Shown piece by piece: positions 22,549 to 34,345 of a stretch of DNA of 64,000 nt. The notes under the pieces were generated by a model that was not told the origin of the DNA, did not search any database, and saw only the letters and a program-made list of their open reading frames with translations. A program made the translations under genes and the position numbers. Numbering within the stretch: position 1 is the stretch's first letter; each line of letters begins with the position of its first letter. The stretch comes from Acanthochromis polyacanthus (taxonomy: Eukaryota; Chordata; Actinopteri; Pomacentridae). The stretch is from positions 44,121,474 to 44,185,473 of the forward strand of contig NC_067113.1 in assembly GCF_021347895.1 (NCBI RefSeq). Direction: 5' to 3'.

Positions 22549-24439
22549 CAGTAGTGTACATGTTTAAGAACAAGTTGCAAATATAATTCAGAATTTTAAA
22601 CAATGTCCTTAAAACCCTTAAAAACCGCTGTAGTGTTAGCCAAACCTCACTAGCGCAAGACAAAATTGTAAATTTGATGGGGACCATTTTTCGGTGTTCA
22701 CTTGAACAGTTTGATCAACAGTAGGTAAAACTGAAACAGCAGGATAACTTGATGACTTGACGTTAACTACAGTACCCAGTTCTACAGGATGACTCCTTGA
22801 TGTGTGTTTAATACTTCAGTACCTCAGGCATCAATGGAAACTGCAGGGAAAGTGGAACAAACCCTATCAGGCTTACACAGTAGGATAAAATCACTGTTGA
22901 GTTTTGGTCTTTTCATGGGATCATTTGACCTTAATGATGATGTAGAATATTGCCAGAATTTTCATACGTATTTTCATTGAACAAGAGCACAACATGTGAA
23001 AAGCATAACTGAAAAAAATAGTTTTCAACATACTTCAACAACCAAAAACTTGACCCGAAATGAAACAGGGCCCACAGATACAGCTTGTATCCTCAAACAA
23101 ATGACAGGTAAAAATCAACATTTTCTATTCATTTTCATAATTAAATTAAATAAAACCAGATCAGTCACATAGAAAATGAAATTAGGATACGAATGATTAG
23201 AAGTTCCTTGGAGAGTGACAGGATAAATCTGTTTTGTTAAACCCCTGACATTCACACTGGTGCTATTGAGGCATGTAGTGTTAATATCCCAAGATTCAAA
23301 GAGTTTTCTAAGGTCTTGATGAGACGTGGATTAAAGAAAAATCTGCAAATTATTTGAAAAAAATATCTTCACTGTTAGGAAAATCATCTACAATTGGATA
23401 TCAGTGGCCATTCCAAATCTCCAAGAGCCCCAACATTTTTAGAGCACCTTAATGGACTAAAAGTGCATCTTTTCTTACTAATCAATTGGTTGCGTGTGAA
23501 AAAACAAATCTGCATGTTACATGTAGATTAACCAACCATAGTGCACAAGCTTTTTCTGTCAATGTGTAATTTACTCAGCCTAATATGGCTTTAGGTGAGT
23601 TGTACATCGACATAAAAAGCTCATATTTATACTGAAATGATGAAACTGTACCAGAGCAGAGCTCCACACACCTGTCCATGACTTTTAAAAGTAGAACTCT
23701 ATCACATGTATCAACTCATGATCTATGTGAAGTGAGCATACTGTTATTCTTATTTGATATAACATGTTGGTTATTGAGCTGCTGTTTGCAAAGTTTACAC
23801 TCGACTCTTTGGACATCAGTTATTATAAACTGCAACTCACTAGACTTGACTGGAACAAACAGGTAGAACAGGTAGTCAGTTCAGCCCATTTGTTCCACTG
23901 CCATAAAGTAATGGACTAATCCTAGACTGCTTTTAATTTAGCACTGACCAAAGCAACGCCCACTGTTTTCCAATGAATGAGAATCTGACACAATGAGAGC
24001 ATATCATATATCAGTTGACCTGCACACTACGGCCCTAAAAACTTCATCACTGTATCTGTAGGAAACTCAGACAACTGTTGGAGTCAAAGTGCATGTGAAT
24101 ATGATTAGAAATAAATTGTTCAAATTTGACCTGTGGGGGAGGCGCGTCAGGAAAAAGCCTTTGATGCAACATTAGAGCAAAATCTCAGTCTGTTGGTGAA
24201 CATGTACTGCAGGCAGATATGACGCCTTTTGGAATAGCGTGTTCTGAACTGTGAATTTTCAAAAAGTTTTACAAGCTGATGTCAGAGATTGGTGGACAGT
24301 TTTGCAAAACACATAGAAGAAGTAAGATCCACGTATTTTATGACAGTCTTGAGTTTCCAGTGACTCCCATAACCTTTTATTTTCTATGATGACTTTTGAT
24401 TGGCACCGAAAACAATCATGCATTTTGGTTCTGTCACGT
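22549..24439. other. No gene seen
   Basis: AT-rich, unique-looking sequence. No recognised repeat, and no frame above 62 codons with a motif. Confidence 0.5.
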
Positions 24440-24835
24440 TTTTTACAGGTTCTCTGGAAATGGAGAGTTCCTCTGTGAAGAGTTGGTATCTGGGTGGACA
24501 ACCAAAGGTCGCTCTCACCTATGTTACAAGGACATCTGCAACAGAGACATGAAGGCCCTCAACATCAACACCGAGTCCTGGGAGGACCTCGTAGCCGACC
24601 ATATGAGGTGGAGAAGCACCCTCAACACCTCAACTCGGGAAGTGAAGCTGACTAACGCAGAGGCAGAAAAGAGTGCAACAACCCTAACAGACCGGGGACC
24701 ACATACAAATGTGACTTTTTCAACAGAGACCGTCATTTCCGCATTGGTCTCCTTAGCCACAAGCGACGCTGCAACAGCCAAACAGACAGGACAAGCAGGA
24801 TGTACACCCATGATCAAATCTGATCGATGGAGGCC
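24440..24835 (+). pseudogene. LINE ORF fragment, C-terminal region, frameshifted
   Basis: The plus-strand translation reads HLCYKDICNRDMKALNINTE, then SWEDLVADHMRWRSTLN. This matches a peptide I know from fish non-LTR retrotransposon-derived ORFs (CKRD-KAL-I---SWE-LA-DR--WR). It lies downstream of the reverse-transcriptase domain and before a terminal Cys/His motif. That motif survives only in another phase, from about 24712: CDFFNRDRHFRIGLLSHKRR, then CNSQTDRT. A frameshift near 24710 therefore separates the two parts. The expected second Cys of the CxxC pair is Phe, so the zinc-finger-like motif is lost. No reverse-transcriptase core is present upstream, so the copy is 5'-truncated as well as broken. 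Confidence 0.65.
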
Positions 24836-24889
24836 TACTACTGGAAATGTGACAAAAATATACATACAGCAATGCTAAAATTTGTTTAA

Positions 24890-25500
24890 ATGTCCCCTTG
24901 GCCGTTTTATTCTTTTCTAGTAGCCGTCCGCAAGCTTCTGGCCAATTTCTGGTTGTATCTTTGACCCTCCTCTTGACAGAACTGGTGCAGTGGAACTTAA
25001 TTTGTTGGCTTTCCTACACAGACTTGTTTCTTCATCACACTCCACCTGTTCTTGATTGAGTTTAAGTGTGGGAAAGCTACTTTAAAACCTTTATTTTGGC
25101 CTGATGAGCCCTTTCTTTATCACTTTTGATGTGTGTTTGGAGTCATTGTTTTGTCTGAACACCCAACTACATCCAAGACTCTATCTTCTGATTCATGATT
25201 TTAGGTTTTCCTGAAGAATGTGAAGGCAAGCCTCTTTCGTTATTCTATTCATTTCATGTAAAAGCAGCTCTACTTGCAGCCCAACAGCTCCAAAGCATAA
25301 TACTGCCACCACCATGCTTGACAGTAGGTTTGTGTTCTTCTGGTAAAAGGCTTCACCTTCACTCCTCATTGACTGCTTTTTGATGAATCTTTGTTGACTC
25401 TTGACTAACTGCCTTATATTTACAGTATGTGGCATTAAGAAAACCACAACCATTTTCCCACAACAATTTCTTTTCATATGACTGGTATTTACCAAGTAAG
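24890..25500 (-). pseudogene. Second decayed Tc1-like transposon
   Basis: On the minus strand, TACTGTCAAGCATGGTGGTGGC and AGTATTATGCTTTGGAGCTG (about 25277-25325) translate as TVKHGGGSIMLWSCWA, the signature around the second catalytic region of Tc1 transposases. Other blocks in the correct order include CACACATCAAAAGTGATAAAG (25118-25138) and TTTTAAAGTAGCTTTCCC (25073-25090). Stops interrupt every frame, and the 100-codon minus-strand frame at 25193-25495 is out of phase. The terminal inverted repeats are not recognisable. It lies next to the LINE fragment but belongs to a different class. Confidence 0.68.
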
Positions 25501-25899
25501 TGCAGATCTGAAAGCGTGTGAAAAATTAGGTTTAATTAAGTCACAGACAAGTTGAAAACCTAAATAGAAAAATAAATTAGTATACTATGCACAACAGGGG
25601 TCCATGTGTAATTCTAGATTAGTTTGATTGGAGTGTGCTGCTTTTCTTTTTAATTAATTAGCTTGTATCTTCTGTGCTCATACTTGTGGACATACGAGGA
25701 GCAAAAATAAAAGGAATTCACATAAAATGAGGCCGAGGGGAAGTCAAGTGGGTTAGCGAAACAGCATGAGGCGCACAAAGAGAAAAAAAATTGGTTAAAC
25801 CGGGGAACCTCTGGATATCAGCACAGGAGCAGAGCTGGGCTTTAAGTTAATGGAGAAAGTTGAGAACAATGAAACGGCAGACAACACGGCGTGCAACCG
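25501..25899. other. No feature seen
   Basis: AT-rich flanking DNA with no supported frame. Confidence 0.5.
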
Positions 25900-26210
25900 C
25901 CTCTCACGGTCGTCCACGTCTTTCCCCCACTTTTATCCTCCTCTCTCCCCCACTTATGCTCACACTGCCTTCCTCTTCCCACCTTTATTTTCTGCTTTTC
26001 ATCATCTCCCCCTCCTCGCTCCCCTTCGCTCCATCCCTTCGGTGGCAGCGCTGCCTTCATCTTTACTTTCGCCACCTTCATGTGGTGTACATCTTTCATC
26101 TCTCCATCCCCACCTCTTCTGCACTCCCTCCCTCCCTCTTTCTCTCTCCCCCTTCTCCCTTTTTCTGTCCGCATGCCTGCCCATTCATTCGTACACTCTC
26201 CTACCACCTA
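25900..26210 (+). repeat. CT-rich low-complexity tract
   Basis: A dense pyrimidine run (CCCTCCCTCCCTCTTTCTCTC and similar) giving four overlapping Ser/Pro/Leu-rich plus-strand frames and Arg/Gly/Glu-rich minus-strand frames. No conserved motif is present in any of them. Confidence 0.65.
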
Positions 26211-26439
26211 ATGGGGTGCTGTTGCTATGGTAACGCAGGGCGAACATGCTTGCATTCCAGTATGGGAAAGACGATAGCTTGTAAAGTGTCTGTCTGTCTT
26301 TTTCACTCTGTTTCTCTTTTGCACATTACCTTCTGTCAAATTCACTTTTTGCATGGATTGGTGACGGCAATAGTTGCAGAAGGAAGTATAGGAGACGATT
26401 TTAAACAAAAAAATACAAAACATAACAACTACAAGAAAT

Positions 26440-26464
26440 GAAGATAGACAGACAGACAGACAGG
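26440..26464 (+). repeat. (AGAC)n microsatellite
   Basis: About five AGAC units after GAAGATAG. Confidence 0.85.
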
Positions 26465-29400
26465 TTTAGGTAAATGCTGGTAAATACACACATATCTGTA
26501 CTTTCAGTTTACAGAATTATTACACATCTGTTTCTCTCAGCTGATGGCAAATGAGCATTCACTTTTCTTTCATTTTTTTTCACTCAACACAATAGAGCAA
26601 TGTATTTATTTCCTAATAAATTCAGTCACATATATTATGAAGATATAATGCTTGCTCAGTTTATACGTGGTTTTCCGAACTTATGAGCGAATTTTGTATT
26701 TCAGCTGAGAGTTAGACTGTATATACTTAATTTTTAATCTCATTTTGATTAGTAAAGTTCATTTCTTTGAGTTTTGCGGCTGTGGGTGGTCAAGATGGAT
26801 TTAGCTGGTGTTTGTCGGCCAGCTGTTGGAGTACTTTGTCCCACAGCTTACTAATGAGAGTCTAAATCACGCGGAAAAAAGTGGTTCTTGATCTTTTTTC
26901 TCCTTTCTCTCAAAATAATATTGTAATCATTTGGAGGGGAAAAAAAAGTTTAGAGCATGGCTTCAAATCTGAATAAAACTCAACAGCCTGTGCGGGTGAA
27001 TATCTTTGTTTAACTCTGCAGGTTGTGTTTAGGACAATAATATTAGGACTGATTAAGGAATGGCATTAAACCTGAAGTGGTCGCTTCAGTTTATATTTGA
27101 AAGTCATTTCTTTAAAGCTAGTCATGTCTTTTCAGGCAGCTTCTTCTTGGTAAACACAGTGCATTGTCCATCCACTGGTGTGTGAGCATTGTCATTCAAC
27201 AGTAAAATTATAGGTCTGCATCTTTTCTGAAAGGCCATTACCATATCTCTCTCGCTTTTTAAAAACTTTTATATTTTCTCTATTTTTCCTCCTATTTTCT
27301 TCCGTCTTTCTCAGACATGAAATCCTATTATATTTCTTCAAAAGCAAGAAAAACACAAACACATTCCTGACACTAACCACAGGATCAATTAATACTCAAA
27401 AGCCTTTTATTTTGTCTTCAGCGTCATCGGCAGATTGGAGCAAATGTTCGAATGTGACTCAGGAGAACTTCGATGCCATTTCGATGTATTTTTGTCTGAC
27501 AGGCTGTTATCTGAAAACAAAGTCAATAGTTTTCTAGTCACCAGACTCCAGGCATTATGCAGGATACAACAATGTTAAATATTGCCACAGTTTAAGCTAT
27601 CAGTCAGCCAGTTATTTGAAAAGTTCATGATTGTGTGGCAGTAAAACTTCTGATGTAGGGACATTTCTGAAATAAATGATTTTGTTGTTGGTGCTATTGA
27701 TGTACTTGAGGAAAAATAATTATTATACATGATAAACTGAATCAGTGAATGGCAACTGAAGACTTTATCGTGGGCACATTTGCCGAATAATAATATAGAA
27801 ACTGATAAGAGGGTGTTTTGCAGCCTTTGTGGTAAAATAAAGGGCATTTTTTGTGTGTGTTTGGCTTCAATGTACGACAAAGAAAATACATTTTGTGTCA
27901 CCTTTCTGTCTGGCACTTCTGCCACTGGCTGATGGAATGCTGGCTCTCCCCGAGGCTTTCACACCACAAAATGGATCAGTATCAAACCTCCTCTACTACC
28001 CACATTTTCTGACTTCAGGGGGAAAGTAGACAATACAGGCCTGCAGGTTGAGCAAACTGGTGTGTTAACTCTCAAATATTAATCCTTTTGTATAGCTGCA
28101 GGCAAACACACAGTTAGTAAATCAATCAGATGTAACATCATTAATCACTTTAGTAGCATTACCTAAAGGTAGCCACTGAAATGTTGACAGGTTAATGTAT
28201 TATCATTATTTCTGTTGGTGTTCTGCCGCCTAACAGAGGGCCATGAACTGCACATGGAATTCAGTGTGGGAATTTTCTAGCCCTTATTTTTTTTTAAAAA
28301 TCATACATATTTTTAGGATACTTATGTCATACAATGGGAGTAACCCAAGCAGCAGGCAGACGCAGGAAGATAAGATTCTAAGGATTTAATAAGGAAACCA
28401 AAACAGATTCTAAATAAGGAAGCAGGTGGGAAACAGCAACGAAATTGCCGGCCGCAGAAGACATGAGGAGTGTGACAACTTAAATGTGTAGAAATCAATA
28501 AAATACCTATAATATACCTATACCATGACTCAGGGCTGTAGTGAGACTCATTTTCAGCCCTGGACTTTCATGCCTCAGACCGGCCCACTTTAGATCACGA
28601 CCTATTACTATTAAAATCATGTAATTCTTGCCTTGTCTTGTAATTCAGTGTGTTTTTCTAAAATATTTCAATTCAGTGCAAGTAAGGGTTGCTTCACAAT
28701 GAGGATTTATTCCAACATGAGTGCACATCTCCAACATTATTCTTTACAACAATATCAGACTCTACATTCTGTTCAAATGAGTGTTCAAGGATATCCAAAC
28801 CTTAAAAATGAAATAAAAGAAGAAATAAAAACATTACATTTAAAAAAATAAAACAAAAAATAAAAGGTGCTGCATTTTCTAATAACACTATCATCTCTTT
28901 TTCCTCTGCAAGGAAACAGTTCCATCACAACTTAAATTTCACAAATATCAGAACATCAGTTAAAGGGCTAATCTCAATCACAGTTCTTTACAGCATCACA
29001 ATGTCCTTTTTTGCAGTATCAAATATCAAGCAAATTAGTGTTCACAGATATCTAATCCTCATAAATAAAGAATAATTATTGCACTGTTGTTTACAAGTTT
29101 GTTCTTCACAGTAAAACATAACTTTCTAATGATGCCATTATGGTCCGTGTATATTTTTCGAAATTGGACTTTCCGTTCTGAAACGAGTATTGATAAACAA
29201 AAAACGAGTGGTAATTTCATTTTCATCTTAAAATGGACAAATTAAAATTGAAATACAACGTGTTTTTCCTTTTCATGATCAAATAGGGATATATGAAATT
29301 TTAAAAATGCTTTGATTTTCATTTTATATTTACGATAACAAGAAAATAAAATCAGTAAAAGACAGAAAAGGTCCGTTTTTTATTTTCTGAGACCGGAAAT

Positions 29401-29607
29401 GGTCATCAGCAAGTGTGGAGCCAAACTGTGCATAGACTGTATATAATTTTTTCATTAGTTTTCATAGTCAAAATGAGAGATCAGGTGGCCGATCTTTAAG
29501 TAAGGACACCATGGCTGGTTGGTGTCATTTCTGAGCAGATATGCAGAAAAAAAAAGACTGGAGACAAATGAAGCAGGAAGATACTGAGCTGCTCAGGTGT
29601 TCCTGAT
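26465..29607. other. No gene seen
   Basis: AT-rich DNA with isolated homopolymers. The minus-strand 116-codon frame at 27575-27925 has no domain. The region 29155-29400 has many short AAAAT/ATTTT words. I see nothing I can classify. Confidence 0.5.
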
Positions 29608-29807
29608 AACACCAAGCAAACTCCACTAACACTAAAGCCATTAAAACTGTACATTTGTGTAGTGTATTTAATGTTTTTCTGTAGTTTCTTGTTTGTGACC
29701 CCCTGGCAATACTTTTCTTTGTTGTTTGTTTTTTTTGTCTCTGTGTTGAATTGTTTTGTTCTATTTAATGTTCAATAAAGAAGGGAAGAAAAAAAAAACA
29801 CCAAGCA
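29608..29807 (+). mobile_element. Short retro-insertion with AATAAA, poly(A) and 11-bp target duplication
   Basis: A perfect direct repeat, AACACCAAGCA, lies at 29608-29618 and 29797-29807. The ~178 bp between ends CAATAAAGAAGGGAAGAAAAAAAA, that is a polyadenylation signal 12-15 bases before a poly(A) run. This is the signature of target-primed reverse transcription of a polyadenylated RNA, 5'-truncated: either the 3' end of a LINE or an mRNA 3' UTR. The body is T-rich and noncoding, and I do not recognise its parent. Confidence 0.85.
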
Positions 29808-30125
29808 GCCACCTGGACAGCCAATAGGAACGCAGCTTACAGGAAGTGCAGAGGGCTGGCTTAGTGAAGTAAAGTAGTGTAAAGTTGAAGCAGAAAGTTA
29901 ACAAATTAAACAAGAGTTTAATCTTAGAGTTTGTAAAGCTGTTGAGTTTTTAGAGTCACATGTATTGTTTTGACATTTAATAACCGAGTCCTGAAATAAA
30001 ATTGCAGTTGTGGATTTCTGTCATTTAGTCTGGACTAAACAAGTGACAGCAGCATAAATCTCAAACGTCATTATGAGGAGTCTGGATTGAGGTTTATCAC
30101 TTGATAATGATCAAAACATGAAATT
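29808..30125. other. No feature seen
   Basis: Flanking unique-looking sequence between the retro-insertion and the minisatellite. Confidence 0.5.
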
Positions 30126-30995
30126 TAGGTTGGTTTAAAGGAATATTCCACCTTATATCTTTGAATGTTGACCTAAAAGGTTGGTTTCAGGAAGTATTCC
30201 ACCGACAAGGTCCTCACACATCCACCTTAAAGGAACATTCCACCAGAAATCCCTGGACATGCACCTAAAATGTTGGTTTAACCGAGTATTCCATCCAAAT
30301 CCTCAGAGAGACCTTAAAGGATGGTTAAAAGGAATATTCCACCCAAAACCTCAAATAAAGACCCGAAAGGGTGGTTTAGAAAAAAATCCTTCAATGTAGA
30401 CCAAAAAAGATAGTATGGAGGAATATTCCACCTGAAATGTAGACCTGAGAAGTTGGTTTGGAAGAATATACCATCCTAAACATCCTTAAATGTAGACTAA
30501 AAGATGGTTTGGGAGAACATTCCACCTAAAATCCTCTAATGTAGACCTAAAAGGTCAGTTTAATGGTATATTCTAAGTAAAATTCACTACTGTAGACCTT
30601 GGAGGTTGGTCTGATGGTATATTCCACCCAACATCTTTTAACATAAACTTAAAAAGTTTGTTCAAAAGAATAGTCCACCTAAAATCTTTCAATGTAGACC
30701 AAAAAATCTTGGTGTAAATGAGTATTCCACCTTAAATGTAGACCTAAAGGATGGTTTGGAATAATATTCTTCTCTAAAATCTTCCAATGTAGACCTAAAA
30801 AGTTGATCCGATGGTATATTCTACCCAACATCCTGGAATATTTACTAAAAGGTTGGTTTAATGGTATATTCCCAGAAGAACCCTTGAACATTGAGCTTAA
30901 TGGTATATTCCACCCTAAACACTTGTACATATACCAAGAAGTCAGTGTAAAGGAAATGTAGACCTAAAAGGATTGTTTAAAGGAACATTTAAACT
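30126..30995 (+). repeat. Decayed ~51-bp minisatellite, about 17 units
   Basis: A unit with the order GGTTGGTTTAAAGGAATATT, CCACC, AAAATC, AATGTAGACCTAAA repeats with a period near 51 bp (for example, unit starts at 30127 and 30178). Motif ATTCCACC or a close variant recurs near 30146, 30197, 30240, 30291, 30343, 30427, 30520, 30623, 30674, 30726 and 30908. Units differ at many positions and by small indels, so the array is old. The frames it opens (72 and 83 codons) are artefacts. Confidence 0.85.
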
Positions 30996-31149
30996 ATTGT
31001 TTTCATTATTTATATAATAATCTGTTATCAGTCAGAACCCTGGCAAACTTATTTTCATAATGTTTTAGTGGAAGTCACATATAAATTAACTCCTCTTTTT
31101 TCCCAGTGTTATTGAGTCAAAAGCTGCTGTTTCAACACAGATACGTTCA

Positions 31150-31452
31150 CATGCATCCACAAACCTCTCAGCACTCAAACACCCACAGACAGGCGGCCGT
31201 CTGGGCCGAGGCTCGGCGGCGTCTTCAGACCCATGAGTCAGGGAGTCGGTGAACTTGTTGGTCCGGTTTGAAGACCTCCGTGTGGTCCAGTAGAAGTCCT
31301 CGTAGTGGGTGTCGGCTTTGAACCGCAGCGACTGGCCGGCATCAGGTGGACCAGCTCGTCCTCATAGGACTCGTCCTGTAGCCTTGAGGGAACCACAGGT
31401 AGCTGTTGGAGTTCTTCCTGTCAGGCTGGTGGTAGAACGGCTCTGAAGTATC
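31150..31452 (-). pseudogene. GC-rich coding-like fragment, unidentified, frameshifted
   Basis: This island is markedly richer in GC than its surroundings. On the minus strand it reads as plausible protein in three successive phases: EPFYHQPDRKNSNSYLWFPQ (from about 31440), then DESYEDELVHLMP, then QSLRFKADTHYEDFYWTTRR followed by SSNRTNKFTDSLTHGSED. Two single-base phase changes would be needed to join them, so if it was an exon or retrocopy it is broken. I do not recognise the protein. A chance GC-rich stretch is possible but less likely, given three adjoining gene-like segments. Confidence 0.35.
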
Positions 31453-33609
31453 TTGTACTTGTCTTATCTGGAACAATCTAACAGCCTAAACTGTTAACAG
31501 TGGTGTAAAGAAGCAAACACACAGGTATAGATTAGGACTCAAACTAGATTTATTTTAGAAAACAAATCGACTTAGAGGCAATTGTTCACATGTGGCTCAA
31601 TAGGACGCCATCCAATCAGATTCGAGGTCTTCACTCTGTAGGTTGTTTGTTCGGTGAGACTCTTGGACCTCCATCAGCTGAAAATAGGTCATTTTCTTCA
31701 TCTTTCTAGTGTTTTCTTTCTTTTTGCAATGATAAAGTAGCATTTACTTGAAATTCCCAGGTAAAATACAAATGTCAAAACTGTACTCAACTAACATACT
31801 TGAATGTAACTTTCTACCACTGAAAATAAGAGACTTGCTATGCTTTTATTTGCACCTGGCAAACTGCATCTAGGACGTGTGAAGTGTCTTTGGTTCATGC
31901 ACTATCGCTGGTCTTTATGGTTGCACTGGTACAATAGCACTCTGTTAGCGGTGGTTGCTGCAAAGCTAACAATGGAATGATGGGAGCAAAAAGGTCAAAA
32001 TAAGCAGGAGAGCTAATGGCGAAAAAACACAAAAGTTCTATAGCAAGACAAATTCATGATGGGCCTCCTATAATGGCTGTGGTCCCTCCCTGTTCAATGC
32101 AGCGCTGCCTTGGAGCTATTGTCATGCATCGGTATGGCAATGTAGAGTCCAAAGACAAGCTAGCAAATCACTGCAGATACAAATTCCATTATCATTGCTC
32201 GTATGCATTCCCAGTTCAATTTAAGATAACGGAGGTTTGCGCTGATTGATTTTTGAATGAATCACTTGGTGGAGACAGATGTGTATTTGTGACTCTGGAT
32301 TTCCTCACCATTAAATGCATTTGTCAAGTATTTTTATTCTCCCTCGAGTGTAAACACTTTTTTTTTTTGAGAAATTCTTCTCCCTTTCCCTGTGAGTGTT
32401 TCTTTCTTCTTTTGGCTTGTTAAGTTGCAGCCATGACTCATTCACACCCATTCCAAACCAGCCTATTTTTTTTACATTTATTTTTGGCTAAAATATCCTT
32501 ATCTCACCGATCCAGCACCTTCACTAAATGCACAAACTCCATTCATGTGTTGTCAGCAGTCACATTCTGCTGTGAGTCAGCATTTCTTCAGTCATGACCA
32601 ACAACACAACCCCTTCACCTCTACGCAGGCCCAAAAAGACAGCCTGTACGCCCAAAGACGAGACAATAATACCCGCTAAGCTCAACCTTTCCTGCACTAG
32701 ACAACCCCACTGGCCGTCTCTCTCACACACACAAACACACACACAGCCGAAGCAGACAGATCAGAGGGCAGTTTGTAATTCCATTAGCTGAAAGGTCAGT
32801 TTCTCTCCATTAGCTCCACACCATCTGTCTGGACACATAAACTCTGGTGTTAACTTTAACTTTATAAACAATCCATTAAAACATGAGTAACTACAAATAG
32901 ACCGGCGCACAACAGCAACGAAGCAAGAAAATCAATGCGTAACATAACGTTTGCAGGAACACAGACTCGTGCATGCGTATGTGTTTGTCAAACGTCCGTC
33001 ATACATCACAGATTGAATGTGCAGACATTCAAAGACATACTGTGACTCAGTTATTCCCCCACTTTTCTCTCCATCTCCAGCTAGGTGACATTTAATGGAT
33101 GCACCTCAGCTGAATGCTAACAGAGCCCTGCAGCCACTGGGAAGGGATGGAGAGGGAAAAAGGAGGACAGTGCTGGCGTGGATGTGATTTTTTTATTTTA
33201 TTTTTCTTAAACTTAAAACGGAGGAAGTAGAAATCCACAGGATGAGACCATAACCTTTGAGAGAAGGGAAATAACAGATATGAAAGTCAGAGACCTCTAT
33301 CAAAGAGACGGATAGATGGATAGTTTAGGCAGGAAAGTGGAGAGAAAAGGTTGGAGGAGACTACTGACAAGAGAGAGAGAGTAAATTGAGGCAAAAGAGT
33401 AGGGTAAGAGACAGAAAGGAAAGAAAACAAATATAGAGTAGAGGCCTGTCAGGTTGAATCTTTATTTCCATATGCACTGTGTCCTATCTGTCAATGTCAC
33501 AATTTCACAACCATGGCTCGAACTGGAAAAATTAAAAACTCCATTCACTTTTGCTTGGTGACAGTGATCCCTGACATAATAGTTAACTAAAAAGTGAAAA
33601 TAATAATTA
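31453..33609. other. No gene seen; (CA)n-like tract near 32725-32748
   Basis: Unique-looking sequence. A 77-codon plus-strand frame at 32016-32249 shows no domain. The region around 32040-32240 is less AT-rich than its surroundings and might be conserved noncoding DNA, but this is not supportable from one sequence. A short CACACACAAACACACACACA run lies at about 32726-32745. Confidence 0.5.
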
Positions 33610-34261
33610 CAAGAAGAGCACCCAGAAAATGAAGTACTCAAATATGCTCAGTCATATGAAATCAGATGGAGTCTTGAAAAAAATTGAGGCAGAAATCACA
33701 GCACTATAGAATGTGGACTTCTAATTTAGATGTACCCACAAACACAACTATCTTGCAGTGAACACAGGCATGTGTTTTGCATGTGTACGTTATGTACGGA
33801 AACCAAATTGCCTGATCTAAATATGTAGCGGGCAGCGGGAATTGATGGGAATCGGATCCTCCTCCACGATTCAATCAATTGTTCCTTCTATTATTCCCAA
33901 CACAAGTCCTGAAAAGTTCACAGCAGTGATTTGCAGTAGGATCACAATCATGTAATCGCAGCAGGCAGCTGACATAGCGTTCATTTGTAGTCATAGTTAC
34001 AATGACGCCATGCTGCTGTCCCGCAATGATGCAGAAATCTTTAACAAATCCTTGGATCCAGACTATAAGCCACATCACTGCCAAAATATAATCACTTGGT
34101 CCTTGTGTCATTTCTGACCTTTCCTGAAAATTTCATACAAATCTGTTGTTCCATTTTTGAGTAATGCTGCTGACAGACGGATGGATAGACGGACGGACAG
34201 ACGGACCGACGGATGGACGGACGGACAGTCATCATTATGCCGATCATCATAACTCTGCCAT
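33610..34261 (+). mobile_element. Dispersed repeat, copy 1, non-LTR-like 3' end with GACGGAC microsatellite
   Basis: Shares with 42293-42720 the ordered blocks GCATGTGTTTTGCAT, GTTATGTACG, TAGCGGGCAG, GAATTGATGGGA and AATTGTTCCTT. The 3' part, CCTGAAAATTTCATACAAAT, then TTTTTGAGTAATGCTGCTGAC, a (GACGGACA)n run (34172-34228) and TGCCGATCATCATAACTCTGCC with a TTGGCAGAGTAAT end, is a tail type I recognise from fish non-LTR elements (possibly RTE-like). No coding frame remains. Confidence 0.65.
34172..34228 (+). repeat. (GACGGAYR)n microsatellite
   Basis: GACAGACGGATGGATAGACG and further variants of GACGGACA, imperfect, inside the retroelement tail. Confidence 0.85.
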
Positions 34262-34345
34262 TCCTTGGCAGAGTAATAATGACTTTATTTATACAGCACT
34301 TTTTAAATACAGAGTTTGCAAATTGCTTTACAGACAGGACAAAAA
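34262..34345 (-). mobile_element. L2-like LINE tail, reverse orientation
   Basis: AATGACTTTATTTATACAGC then ACTTTTTAAATACAGAG and GCAAATTGCTTTACAG. The reverse complement is the CTGTAAAGCAATTTGC...AAAAGTGCTGTATAAATAAAGT tail common to L2-like elements. Confidence 0.6.

Noticed and set aside
24396..24878. 160-codon plus-strand frame as an intact gene
   Set aside because: Only the middle part matches a LINE-derived ORF; the continuation of that ORF is in another phase, and no reverse-transcriptase core precedes it.
25860..26441. 193-codon Ser/Pro/Leu-rich frame
   Set aside because: Low-complexity CT-rich DNA opens several overlapping frames here; no motif supports any of them.
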